From NCBI GenBank assembly GCA_023055425.1, contig JALGPY010000003.1, positions 51,445,891 to 51,509,890 of the forward strand: DNA of 64,000 nucleotides. Direction: 5' to 3'. This document shows positions 31,813 to 44,512 of this stretch, in pieces (positions within the stretch are counted from its first letter, which is position 1; each line of letters opens with the position of its first letter). The position numbers and the translations under genes were made by a program. This stretch comes from Linanthus parryae (Eukaryota > Streptophyta > Magnoliopsida > Ericales > Polemoniaceae). The notes beneath the pieces were generated by a model that saw only the letters and a list, made by a program, of their open reading frames with translations, did no database searches and was not told the DNA's origin.

Positions 31813-33100
31813 TTACCCCATCACATTCCTTGTCTTCGTAGCTTCCTTGTCACCGCCGCCTTTAGTTACTAAGCTACCTGAAATTCTTGTATTCGAACCT
31901 TGTGGATTCCGGATTGCTGTTGTATTCTGAACAGTGCTCGACCCTCTCCCAGTATTGTTTTGAGTACTTCCCCTTCCTCCATTGCCTCGCCCTCTGCCCC
32001 TGCCTCGTGTAGAGTTTCCTGGTTGTTTCTCCCTCGGATTTGGGCTAAAGCTAGTAACACTTGCTGGTCTCTTCGCCCCAACCAAAGTGGCTGATTTTAA
32101 GCTTCTATCCTTCTTCTGATTTTTGGACTCCAGGTTATGGAAACCCATGTCAGTTGGCTCACTGAGAGGATTTTCAAACATAGAGATGTTACTCTTATCA
32201 GTTGGTTCTTCATCACCTTCCCCTTCTAAGATGGTATCCTCCGACTCTGAATATTCCATATCATCATCTCTAGCATTAACAAAGTCATCATCCTTCCCTT
32301 CATTCGGCACATAGTTTACAGGGTCAGTTTTATCGAAGATATTGGCAAAGTTCTTCTTTGGGGGTGGACGGAAAGTAAGCCAGCTTCCGTAGCCCGGGTT
32401 TTCTTCCAACTTTTCCTTATCCGTCTTGGACTTGCAATCTTCTCCACAATGAGTTATTTTTCCACACCATTCACATACTTGAGGAATACGTTCGTATACA
32501 AAATCTAACCATATCTTTTCACCGAGGGAAGTTGATAAACATACCACGTTGCAGAGCATCATCGATGTTGATTGTTGACTTGACACGAAAGTAATCTCCT
32601 TCTGGACTTGCAAGAAGTCTATCGTCAATTTCCAGAATAGGTCCCAATCTTTTTGCCACACGTCTAACGTCTGATACTCTTCTCAACTGGACAGGGAGGT
32701 TTTTGATTTGGATCCAAAGATCCAACTTATCAAAGATGATCTTTTCAACAAACGGTCTAGGAACCCATCGTTTGAGAAACAGGAGATTTCCGTCAAAAGA
32801 CCACGGACCTCCTCCAAGAACCCGATTGAGATTCGTCGCAGAGGTGAATTGGAAGATGAATCTATTGGGACTGACATGGTCCACAGAGAAACCCTCCTCC
32901 TCCTTCCAGATTTTCCTCAGAATATTCTTCATAGCCCATGCGTTGAACCGGATTGGAAGAGCAAAGGCACCGATGAGGCACGGACCCAACTGTTGCAGAG
33001 CATCGTTACAGTAGTCGTTGTCAAAGTTTTCCACTTGTTCTTCGATTTCTGTCAGCACTGGAAGCCTGCGAGTCGCCGACGAAGAAACCCCATTCGCCAT
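31813..33100 (-). pseudogene. LINE copy 1: ORF1 (DUF4283-like plus zinc knuckle), frameshifted
   Basis: The first frame (33100-32519) starts MANGVSSSATRRLPVLTEIE and contains the DUF4283-type nucleic-acid-binding region (FNAWAMKNILRKIWKE, RVLGGGPWSFDGNLLFLKRW, LDLWIQIKNLPVQLR). The protein continues in a second frame (to 31813) with the zinc knuckle CEWCGKITHCGEDC and a low-complexity Gly/Arg/Asn-rich tail. The frame change near 32530 shows decay. The product would be the RNA-binding ORF1 protein that coats LINE RNA. Confidence 0.8.
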
Positions 33101-33127
33101 CGAAATCGCCTTGTACGAGTATCATGA

Positions 33128-33877
33128 ATGCTGCAATTGAATCTATGAGTACAAAATTACACAATAACTAAACTGTGGTACCACCGATGCAATTTAGCCA
33201 AAATACAATTTGACCGACCCCCCTTCACTGAATCAGGTATGTACTAGAGGGGTGGTAAATGAAATTAAAAGAGGTTTGGGGTAAAATCTAATAAGGAAAA
33301 AATATATATCCACGAGGGCATCTCCCACCGCGTACACAAAACCAAATCTTAAAATATCAATCAACATCTCTATCAAAGCCCTTCCCGACTTCGCTTCTTC
33401 CTCTCGCACTCCCAATTCCGGAACTTTCTCTCTCTAGAAGCAGCGTCGCCGCCGCCGATCTTTCTCTCTCTCATCGCAGTATTCGGTAAGCCCGTCCGAT
33501 CTCAACCTGCAATGAGACTGAACCAACCGTCTTTCTTCATGTTCTAGATTTCTCTTTTCGTTATCTATTCGTATTTCTAGGGTTTCGTTCTCGATTCCCC
33601 TTTTGATCGATTAGCGAACATAAATCGGGCCTCAGTGCCCCCATAGAAAGATATTTGAATTGGTTATACGCTTTTCTCTGCGTTCGATTGTTCTCGTATC
33701 TGTCTTCAGATCTGCGTCCGATTAGATCTGAGAAAACGAGGCTATTTTCTTCGATTTGTGGTCTTTGAACAGTTCTAGATTTTTGGGGGTTTTTTAGGGT
33801 TTGTAGGGTTAGGGTTTTATCAGAAAACCAGTCTTAGGGGAGTTATTTTGGGGTATATATTCATATATACGCCGGAG
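33128..33877 (+). promoter_or_regulatory. CDKG promoter region and 5' UTR
   Basis: Begins next to the LINE's 5' end. A CT-rich leader (about 33420-33480, ctttctctctc words) precedes a consensus donor at 33486 (cg|gtaagc), suggesting a 5' UTR intron with its acceptor at one of several cag sites before 33878. The region 33540-33840 is T-rich and intron-like. No other gene is visible. Confidence 0.5.
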
Positions 33878-36800
33878 ATGGCTGCAGGTAGGCATGGGTC
33901 TTATCGCGAAAAAGGGTTCAGGGGTGATTCGGAATTCGAAGTTTCGAGGCGGGAGTTTTCGTATTCAAAGGTTGAATATGAGTCTTATGATAGAACTAGA
34001 AGGCGGGATACCGAATACGAAAGGGCCCGTGTCGGTGAAGGAGTGACAGGGGATAGGTCTAGGGTCAGACAGAAGGATATTAAGGAAAGAGATAGCGTCA
34101 ACGGTGGATATCGCTCTTCTAGCAGGAGCAATTCAGGTAGCAGTGGAGGTGGTAGTGGTGGCCCGAGGCGGGGTGAATTCTCGGTTAGAAGTGTGGATCG
34201 AGAGCCTGGTGAATTATCTAGTGAAAGTGGGTCTGATGAGGCTATTGATTCTGGTTCGCGAGTTAAGCAGAACGGGCCTTCGAAGTTAGAGAATGGAACT
34301 AGGTCGTCTTTAGAGAGTAACAAAAGGAAGTATTCTCCAATTGTTTGGGACAGAGAAGATAAAGGGGTCAGCAATGTATCAAAGTCTAGGATGGGCCCAG
34401 GTAGCGGCACTCTCCCACCTCCACCACCACTTCCTAATTCTTTTCGCCAGTCACCTAATGCTATCCCTAATGGGGGTGTACGGATCTCTCCGGAGAAGGA
34501 TAGTCACACCCAGTATTCAGAAGCGTTGTTGACGGAGACGGAGGATCCTCCTGCTGATATCAGTTCATTAGTGTCTGCTGCCACTGTTTCCCCTGTGGAT
34601 TTATCTTCGTCTCCCTTTCAGGATCATCAACGGGCTCAGGAAGCAGAGCGATTGGACGATGAGGATTACATCCCAGCACGACATATATCTGCGTCTCGAT
34701 GGGCAGGTGAAGCTAATTCTCCAGCTGATGAAGGGGAAATTTTCGAGAATGAAGAAGTTCCGAAAAGGAGGAAGACAGTGCCTATTTCTGAGTCCAGAAG
34801 TAAGTCTATGACTCCCGAACTTGGGGAACTCAAGAGAGAGGGCTCTGAAAGAACTAGGGCAAGATCATCTGAATCTGATGGAGTGCCCCGCGTAAGGTCC
34901 TCCAGTAGAGATGATTATCCTGCTGATGATTACGACAAGGATGAGTACATGGATATAGATGAGGAACGACATCAAAACGGTGCTGATATTAGCATGTCAG
35001 ATACAGATTCAGAAGGTGAACAGGATTCCCCTGAACCACAAGAGCCTGCAGGCCCACCTCAAAGGTCTGTGAACATGCTCCAGGGATGTAGAAGTGTTGA
35101 TGAGTTTGAGAGGCTTAATAAGATAGATGAAGGAACATATGGAGTTGTGTACCGAGCCAAAGATAAAAAAACTGGAGAAATAGTTGCACTCAAGAAGGTT
35201 AAAATGGAAAAAGAAAGAGAAGGTTTTCCCTTAACTTCATTGCGTGAAATAAATATTCTCCTCTCTTTCCACCATCCATCAATTGTAGATGTTAAAGAAG
35301 TTGTGGTTGGCAGTAACCTTGACAGCATCTTCATGGTGATGGAATATATGGAACATGATCTTAAGGGGTTGATGGAGACGATGAAGCAGCCATATAGCCA
35401 GAGTGAAGTCAAATGTCTAATGCTTCAGCTGTTGGAGGGTGTGAAGTATCTGCATGATAATTGGGTGCTTCACAGAGATTTGAAGACTTCAAATTTGCTC
35501 TTAAACAATAGGGGTGAGTTGAAGATTTGCGATTTTGGCTTGTCTCGTCAATATGGTAGTCCTCTGAAGCCGTATACTCATTTGGTGGTGACATTGTGGT
35601 ACAGGTGAGCTGCCTTTTTAACTGTTGTCCTCTGTTCACCTTCTGTGCTAGCCTGGGTATCTTTTTCCTTCTTTCTTCGTCAAGATTGTTGTTTTGGTAT
35701 CTAGTTTGGGTTTCTGAAACTTCGTTTCATTAGCAGTCAATTCAATGGGTTTTTGTTTTTCTCTAGGTTGGGGCTTTGTGTTAATAAGCAGTCTTCTGTT
35801 TCTGGGATAACAAATACTATCCGAAGTCTGCCAGTTCTGTCTACAGTTTTTTGAACTACTATACAATTGTTTCGTCTTGGAAGTTTGATTAATTGTTGGA
35901 TTTGCTTGTTCTGTAGGGCTCCCGAGCTGCTGTTGGGGACAAAGTTGTATTCTACAGCAATAGATATGTGGTCTTTGGGCTGCATAATGGCTGAACTGCT
36001 GTCAAAAGAACCGCTGTTCAATGGGAGAACCGAGTTTGATCAGCTTGACAAGGTATATTAATTATTAGCGTATCTTGCTAGAGGTTACCGTTGCTTCCTG
36101 CATATGTCTATGCTAACCTTTTTTATCTCCTATGACGCAGATCTTCAGAATCTTGGGCACACCCAATGAGACTATCTGGCCTGGGTTTTCCAAGCTCCCT
36201 GGAGTGAAGGTGAACTTCGTCAAGCATCAGTAAGTATCTTATTTTCCAGTATATTATATTCAACATAGTTGATCGTGGTATTCATTTTTCTTATTTTTTG
36301 GCAATATTTCCCAGGCTTCCAGCTTTGAGTGATCTGGTCTGGCTTTCTGGCCTTCGTTGGTGACACTTCAGTTGCAAAAGAAATAAACCTATTTTCACTA
36401 ACCCACTGATATCTTCATTTCAGGTATAATCTATTGCGAAAGAAATTTCCAGCCACCTCTTTCACTGGATCACCGGTTCTTTCTGATGCTGGATTTGACT
36501 TGCTTAACAGACTTCTGACTTATGACCCTGAGCAGGTAATGTTATTAGCTCTTCATGTGACCGGTTGCTGCTTTACCTTCTGTAATTGTTTGATTTGTGA
36601 ACTAATTATGAAGTGTTGGTTAATGTTACAGCGTATTACAGCTGAGGAAGCTCTTGATCATGAGTGGTTTCGCGAGGTTCCTCTTCCCAAGTCAAAGGAG
36701 TTCATGCCTACTTTTCCAGCTCAACATGCGCAAGACAGGTAATGGATATGTGGAAAGAATAGCTAGAAGATTCAAGTTGTTTTAAGTATGTGCTGCTGCT

Positions 36801-36932
36801 GGGACTAATATATCCTTTTGTTTTGCTTGAAGGCGTTTGCGGAGGATTATGAAAAGCCCGGATCCTTTGGAGGAACAACGTCTGAAAGAATTGCAGCAAG
36901 GGGAACTAGGGACAGGAGGTTTGTTTGGTTGA
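33878..36932 (+). CDS. CDKG2: Cyclin-dependent kinase G type (CDK11/PITSLRE-like), 6 coding exons, 756 aa
   Basis: A nuclear Ser/Thr kinase that pairs with L-type cyclins. In Arabidopsis, CDKG members act in pre-mRNA splicing, meiosis and flowering control. Exons: 33878-35604, 35917-36052, 36141-36229, 36424-36535, 36632-36738, 36833-36932. All introns are GT-AG and the phases join exactly to 757 codons with the stop. Residues 1-405 form an Arg/Ser/Glu-rich low-complexity region, as in CDKG2. Kinase domain about 409-705: P-loop [10 protein letters not shown] (416-425), K439, the cyclin-binding PLTSLRE helix (451-457), HRDLKTSN with catalytic D534, DFG at 552-554 and APELLLG. Length is close to Arabidopsis CDKG2. 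Start: MAAGRH in a good Kozak context. An upstream in-frame ATG at 33848 would add ten residues but looks like leader. Confidence 0.95.
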
Positions 36933-39412
36933 TCAAACTGAGTTTTTATGCAAAGACTTGACTTTACAAGATTTCCTCAGAAATTGACAGAGTCAAGCTT
37001 TGAGGTGAGAGCGATGCATGCAAAGGAAATTGCAAACACTGTTGGTGAAACTGTTATTCATGCTGTTTTTTAGCAGGCACAAGAGGGGCTGATGGTGGAG
37101 AAATCATAGCATTTTGCTCTATAGCAGATTGACTTTGTTATCCAGCTTTGACCTATATAGAAAAACATGCTTGCATCACAAGGTGTGGCTAAATGTTCTT
37201 CCCCTTAAGAAGTTTCACTTGAAACTTGTGTATGTAACATATTTTACGTTGGTACCTTGTAAACAGTTTCATTGAAGATTTCATGTCCTATTTTGAAATT
37301 CCAGAACAGTACTTCTTTATTCTTCTGTGTTCTATACTTTTTGATTATTGCGTTGTGATTGCAAGAGACGGGTGGTGTATAGCAGAGGGGGAATCCTTGG
37401 CTGTTCATTGGCGAAGAATACGGCCGATACTATTCCACGTGGAAGGTAATAATTCAAATCTGAGATATGTGGAATACAACCAAGGATATGGATTTTGCTT
37501 TCCGCCCATGTGGAATGTCTTCACGAATGTCATTAGCCGTATGCTCTTGTTTTGGGTACTGGGTTTAGCATGGTTTGGTGGAAAGACACTGTGTGAGAAC
37601 GAGAACTTAATTTTCTATAATCATGGATGTTGGAGGAACTAGTAACTGTATCTCCTAATCTAAGCACATCCCAACAGAGAATATGTAACTGGGTAGAGGT
37701 TTACATAAATCTAAGCATCTGTTCCCAAAGGGCTTTCTTACTCTTATGAAAGTATTATCTGTCATAAGAGTTAAGCTTTCTTACTCTTATGACAGAAAAT
37801 GCCAATCAGTAAACTTCTATGATGAGTTGGTGCTATGTGATCAGAACAATGCATTGTATGATTGTACTTTGTGGCATTATCAAGTCTTTTACTTTCTCGG
37901 GGTTGAGATCACACTCGGGAAATAGGTGTTGTGCAATATTTTGGTCTTTTTCTTAGCCTTTTGACTAGATGAATCTCTTAAATATACTCTAGATAACTCA
38001 CTAAAGCTGTATGATCTTTTGCTTAGTGTTGTAACTGGTGCTTAGCAAGTCCTTGCTAAGACCTAAGAGGTTGAAACTGAAAGCTCAAAATGTACAGATC
38101 AGAGTACACCACTGGATATTATTCTCTACCTGAAGTACATTCTATTTGTTACCAAGCCGTAAACATTACTGAACATGCTTTGCTGCCATAGTTTCTTATT
38201 CACTTGGTTTGCTATGAGTGTTGACATTGATGGCATGTATCTTACATTGTCATTCCTGACTTGGCCATGATACTTGATCAGGTGCCTCAGCCGTAATTTG
38301 TAGTGTATTGCCTTGGCTATCCTTAGAGACTTCACTTGTGAACCCATATTTGAGTAAAATCTAATCTGCATCTATAGTGATATTCATTCTGTACTTTCAG
38401 GCGATCACATTGTTGTCTTTTGCATGTTCTGTTATCTATTGAATGGTTGAGGATAGTATGCTGACCATTTATGCATGCGTAGTACACCTTTAGAACTGCT
38501 AGTTATTAGCCCGCCCTTGCAGCATCCTCTTTGCATCTCTTTGACCCATGTCCTTCCCCACCATGTATATTGTGTTTTGAAATTTGAGTAGCTCCAGATT
38601 TTTATGAAGTTTGTCTGCAAATGTCGCTGCAGTACCAAAGCTAGCAGGTTGAGGAGGTTACCTGTCCAAACTGGAATGTATAAAATTACCAATTACCTTT
38701 TCAATTTCCTCAGAAATAGTCTCTTCCTTCAAGCTCAGCAGAGGTACCTGACCAACTCTTGGTATGTTATCTTGACTACTAATTGCATATAATTATGTCT
38801 GGTTTCCCCCCGGCTAGCTCAAACTTTTTGCTTGTTTATTGTTTTAGTTTTCTAAGGATATTATTGCTACTCTTTATGCATCATCACCTTATTGATACCG
38901 TTTGAATCTATTTGTTTACTGTTCTAAATACACACACTTTCACTAATAGAAAAATATGCTGACATTTAAAGAAGTTTATTTATTTGTTTTGGGTGGCGAC
39001 AATGAGTTTTAGTAACTCTATTGCAGAATACTAGTACAATGGGCAAGGGTGATCTGCATTGATCTCTTAGTGAGATTCCCTATAGCAACCGGTTTCGCAC
39101 TGATTCAGACTAAATGTTGTAATGTAGTACAACATTTTGATCATGCAACCGTGAGTTATATTATCCTTAACTTTTAGTAGAGTATGCAGGATGGGTAACA
39201 TTTGAGGTACTTCTTATTTGAGAAATGAAGAAGTAAAAGTTCGGAAAATGGCATGGAAAGAGATAAAGTTAGAAGTTGCTGTTGATAGTAGGACACTTAT
39301 TTTGGGACTTAGATTTCATGAAGAAAGACACTTCAATTGAGATGGACAGAGTTGTATTCCATATTGTGACATATCCACTACAAGTCATTGGCTTCTTTAC
39401 CTTCCAACTATA
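36933..39412. other. CDKG 3' flank and anonymous DNA
   Basis: The first 300-400 bases should include the CDKG 3' UTR. Beyond that, short open frames (for example 37283-37642, 119 codons) show no recognisable domain, codon pattern or splice support. No repeat structure is evident. Confidence 0.4.
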
Positions 39413-39652
39413 CCTTACCGTCCGTCCAAAATTATCCGTCCTGTTTGACTTTTGAGTTCACTTTGACAGGTGCTTTGAGTAGATAAACAATACACAATCT
39501 TGTTAACCTTTTCATAATGTTGTGAAGTCATCTCAAGTCCGCAACATTATGAAAAGTTTGACAAGTTCTTGTATCATGTTGCTACTCAAATTACGTGGTG
39601 GAAGTGACATTAGAAGTCAAACAGGACAGATGATTTGGGATGGAAGGAGTGT
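39413..39652. mobile_element. Stowaway-like MITE (long palindrome)
   Basis: About 240 bp flanked by TA. The left arm has ccgtccaaaattatccgtcc then tgtttgactt; the right arm reverse-complements to ccatcccaaatcatctgtcc then tgtttgactt. This is the CCGTCC-type terminus of Stowaway (Tc1/mariner-derived) elements. The arms continue inward: cttttcataatgttg near 39512 pairs with caacattatgaaaag near 39541, so nearly the whole element can fold. Non-coding. Confidence 0.65.
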
Positions 39653-40801
39653 TACCTTGTCCCAGATGTCACAATCTAAGGCAGGAAAGTGTTATAAAAT
39701 TTAAGACCTTAGGTAAGGAGACCAAAGAATGCATAGAAAGAGACCAAATTTTGTATTGCGACGTTGATCAATTTTCTCCTACTCTCAGGAGTAGGGGAAT
39801 AATTAACATGCTATTTTCTTGAACTTTTCAGTGCTTTGTAATCAATGCATGAAAACTGACTTTTATATATCCCAAAGGGGATGTGTAATGATGACGGAGC
39901 TGAAGATTGTCAATGGGTTCCAGTTTCATGTAACAAAAAACTTTAGCTTCAGTTCGGATTTTTCCTCCCAAGAAATACCACCTTAAGAATGTAGTACCTT
40001 TTCTATCTGGAGTATTGAAGAAAGACTGACCGAGAAAGGAAAGGCTAGAAGAGGATTGATTCGATTTTTTTTGGACCACTTTCTAATCCTGCACGATAGG
40101 AGCTAATACTATCTTAGAGTCCCAGCTTTAGAATAAATTTTACCTATTCAATTTTCAGAGATCACGTCTTGCACATAAAGTGGTGATTTGGATAGTTTGG
40201 TATGGTTTATTGTGAACAAAAGTTTGTGGCTTCTTCACGATAAATCATTAACCAATAAGCCAACTATCCTAACAACCCACAAACACTTAATTATATATTC
40301 TCTCCCAAATTTTCGCAACCATTTCCTTGAATAGCTTAATTAAATGTCTGAGATAGCTAAGGCTGACAAACTCCCATTGGCAACATTGAAATTAGTATCT
40401 AGCTTTCATGAATATTCAATTATTTAAGTAGAAAACTAGAGGATCAGAGTGTTATTTTTGTTATATAAAATAGTTAATGACCGGGAATGCCAGGCGTTTG
40501 ATGCATAAGGTGGGCTATATGTGGTGGAGGATGCCTATCCTTTTGGACGTACTCTCTTTTGTATCATATGATATGTTTCTTTCAACTTCGGATACTAGTG
40601 ATGCAGAATTAGTTGAAAGGCAGTGTAGTGAGTAGTGGACAGAGCTGGTGAATGAACCAAGTCGAAGTAAAATAGAGTAATTTAAGATGGAGAATGGGTG
40701 AGTGCATACAAGCGATGTCTGTAATAATAACATTCAGTAATTGAATCTTGGACTAAAGGTACTTCGTCAGGAATAAAAGAAAAGATTCTTTTTGAGAAGT
40801 T

Positions 40802-40834
<33 letters not shown>

Positions 40835-41304
40835 AGAAGTGAAATAAAGAAAGATTTATGATATCGGATCAGTGTCCCCTGCCTTAATCAATAACAGTCT
40901 AAATTTCATTTCAATTCTGAATTTTTGTGTTGTGTTAAAGCCAAGAAAACATTGTGCCCTTTCTATGCGAACAAGCGTTGCCCAGTATTCTTTGTTTTTT
41001 GTTTGATATTATATGAAATCTGGAATTTGACTAGTAGGCTACTTGTTTCCTTAATACATTTTGCCATTATGTTTTGAGCCTATGATTTTAGGAAGAGGAA
41101 AGGGGAAACATGATGGTTTAGTTTTGTTTCCTCCAGAAGAAAGCTGGTTGATCTAGTAGTTTCTTTTCGACATTGCAGTCTCGTTTTCTGGAAGTTATGT
41201 AGTTTACTTGTCTCTTGTTGCTGTCTGAACGTATTGATTGCTTCCATTGATGCATTCCTTCTATTGTAAGCTGGTTTTCTCATTCACACAGTTCATTTTT
41301 GGTA
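39653..41304. other. Anonymous stretch with a long poly(T)
   Basis: No gene or recognisable element. A homopolymer of about 28 T lies near 40806-40833, preceded and followed by copies of 'tttgagaagt', so it may mark a small duplication. Open frames here are short and unconvincing. Confidence 0.35.
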
Positions 41305-42716
<1,412 letters not shown>

Positions 42717-44285
42717 TGCTCATTCATTGTTTATTCTGGTGATGATATCGGTAGAGATAGAATGCCATTCTAATCTGCAGTCATAGATGAGTACAGCCTG
42801 TATACAGAGCTCTAATGGTATATAACGTTGATTGACATCTAGTGTTTGTGGTATTTAGATCGAGGTGGCCCCTCATGATGTGTTTGGTGCCACGGCTAAA
42901 CACTTGTCTTCTTAATTGTGTTTGGGTAATTTGGTGTCTAGGTGAGAAGTTGTTGAGATGATAAATCTGATCCATGAAGTTGGCTGCCTATAACTATTCA
43001 CAGTTCTTAACTGACTGCCTTGGAACCTTTTATTTTCATTTCAATCTCTCCCTTTTACATCGATGAAAATGTTCACAACCTTCGGAGCTAATTTTGGGAT
43101 TTGTGGAGGAAATGACTAACACATACTACTATTTCTGTGAAAGTGTCATTGCTATATTGTGCTCGACTGGTTTGTTTGTTTATGAAATGGCCTCTTTTTT
43201 GGAAGAAATGATAAGCGGTGGAAGAGGTGAGAGTTCTAGCAGATCATTGTTACTTCAAAGATCCTTGGAACCGGATGTTGCCGAGATCTTAGTGTCTCGT
43301 GATGTAACAGAGTAAGTTCATTTTTTTTTGTATGCGGTGTATTTCAGATTTGTAATGTCTTGGCTCTCAGATTCGATGCATTTAGGTGTATTTTCAATCC
43401 TGCTGATCCGTATAGCGAGAATGAGTTCTCTCCTATTGGAGAAGTATTCAGCAGCAACATTTTGTTTTTAGCTAATTCTCGTCTTGGTTATCAAACTTGC
43501 CGATGATTTGTATGTCTTGTCAATATGTGTTGATCCGTATATTATCCAAATTCCGATTTATTGGTCATACATGAATGTAAAAACTGAATTCTACTTCCGA
43601 AGTTTATTTTTGTCAAATCACGGCGTTCTCCTAATCAAAGAGTTCCCATTAAAGAAGAAATACCCTGGAGGCCAAGATCCGGCAACAATGCAATAAACTA
43701 GAACAGAGACGGTAAATGCTTGCCGGCATGGGACAGGTAAAACTAACATACTGATGTATATGCAATTAAGGAATTGTACACAAACTTAACAAGCTTTCAT
43801 AGCTGGAAGACTAACTGCTGATGCATGCATTTCAGCAGTTGCTCCTTCAAACTTTAGAGAGACCAGGTACGAGTCGAACGGTGTGCTCGACAAAGTTCCA
43901 TCTTTGATCAGTTGTAATTTTAAATTAGCCGAACTTAAGCTGTAATTTTAAATTAGCCGAACTTAATTCGGCTTATGAATGATCCGTGCATGACTTGTAC
44001 TTCTCTTGTCAGTTCCCTTGTTTAATGATTCTTCAGTGCCCCATAGTCGTTGATCAAATGTCTTCCTGAACATAATTGAGAGGGAGCTCCGTAAGTATTT
44101 TGAACGCTTGTTTATACATTCAAATTTGTACTTTTATAAATAAAAAATATGAATAAAAGAAACTGAATTCAGAACTTGATAGTAATTAATTAATTAATAA
44201 GGGTAGATGTGCCGATTTTTTTATCAATATAATCGGTTTAAACGGTTTGGTAAAAATCAGAACTTGAACCGAACCATTTATTTTC
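42717..44285. other. Anonymous stretch
   Basis: A plus-strand frame at 43094-43315 (73 codons, ending SLEPDVAEILVSRDVTE) looks less random than its surroundings and is followed by a possible donor (gag|taagtt), but I recognise no family. A 27-28-bp unit, gtaattttaaattagccgaa then cttaa, is duplicated in tandem at about 43913-43967. Confidence 0.3.
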
Positions 44286-44512
44286 GGGTTAATTTACACT
44301 TTCTACCCTTGTATTATGGTAAAGACAATCTATACCCTCACTGTTGATCGAATGACAAGAGACACTGTTAATTTGTGCCAAAATAATTACAAATAATACC
44401 CCTCCGTCACCTGCCGTTAAATGCCTATGAGGTGGTAGTGAGGTACATATTTTCATGACCCTTATGCCCTTTAAAACTCGCTTTTGTCCATTATAACATT
44501 TAGAAGTACAAA

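Larger units (their letters stand above)
12311..33120 (-). mobile_element. L1-type LINE, copy 1, split by a gypsy element
   Basis: A minus-strand non-LTR retrotransposon whose two parts (33120-28431 and 13198-12311) become contiguous when the 15.2-kb gypsy insertion is removed. The zinc-binding reverse-transcriptase C-terminal region breaks at the 5-bp duplication ataac and resumes across it. The same order of residues is seen uninterrupted in the related copy at 56972-55664. Order of domains: ORF1 with a DUF4283-like region and zinc knuckle, AP endonuclease, reverse transcriptase, zf-RVT, RNase H. The 3' end is A-rich. The 5' end lies just before 33128, about 750 bp upstream of the CDKG start codon. 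It is inactive: frameshifts in ORF1, endonuclease, RT and RNase H, and a broken RT catalytic motif. I did not find its target duplication. Confidence 0.85.

Noticed and set aside
33848..33877. Upstream in-frame ATG as the CDKG start
   Set aside because: It would add ten hydrophobic residues (GYIFIYTPE) in a poor context; the ATG at 33878 has a good Kozak context and gives the family N-terminus MAAGRH.
37283..37642. 119-codon plus-strand frame downstream of CDKG
   Set aside because: No recognisable domain, no splice or codon support; probably 3' flank.
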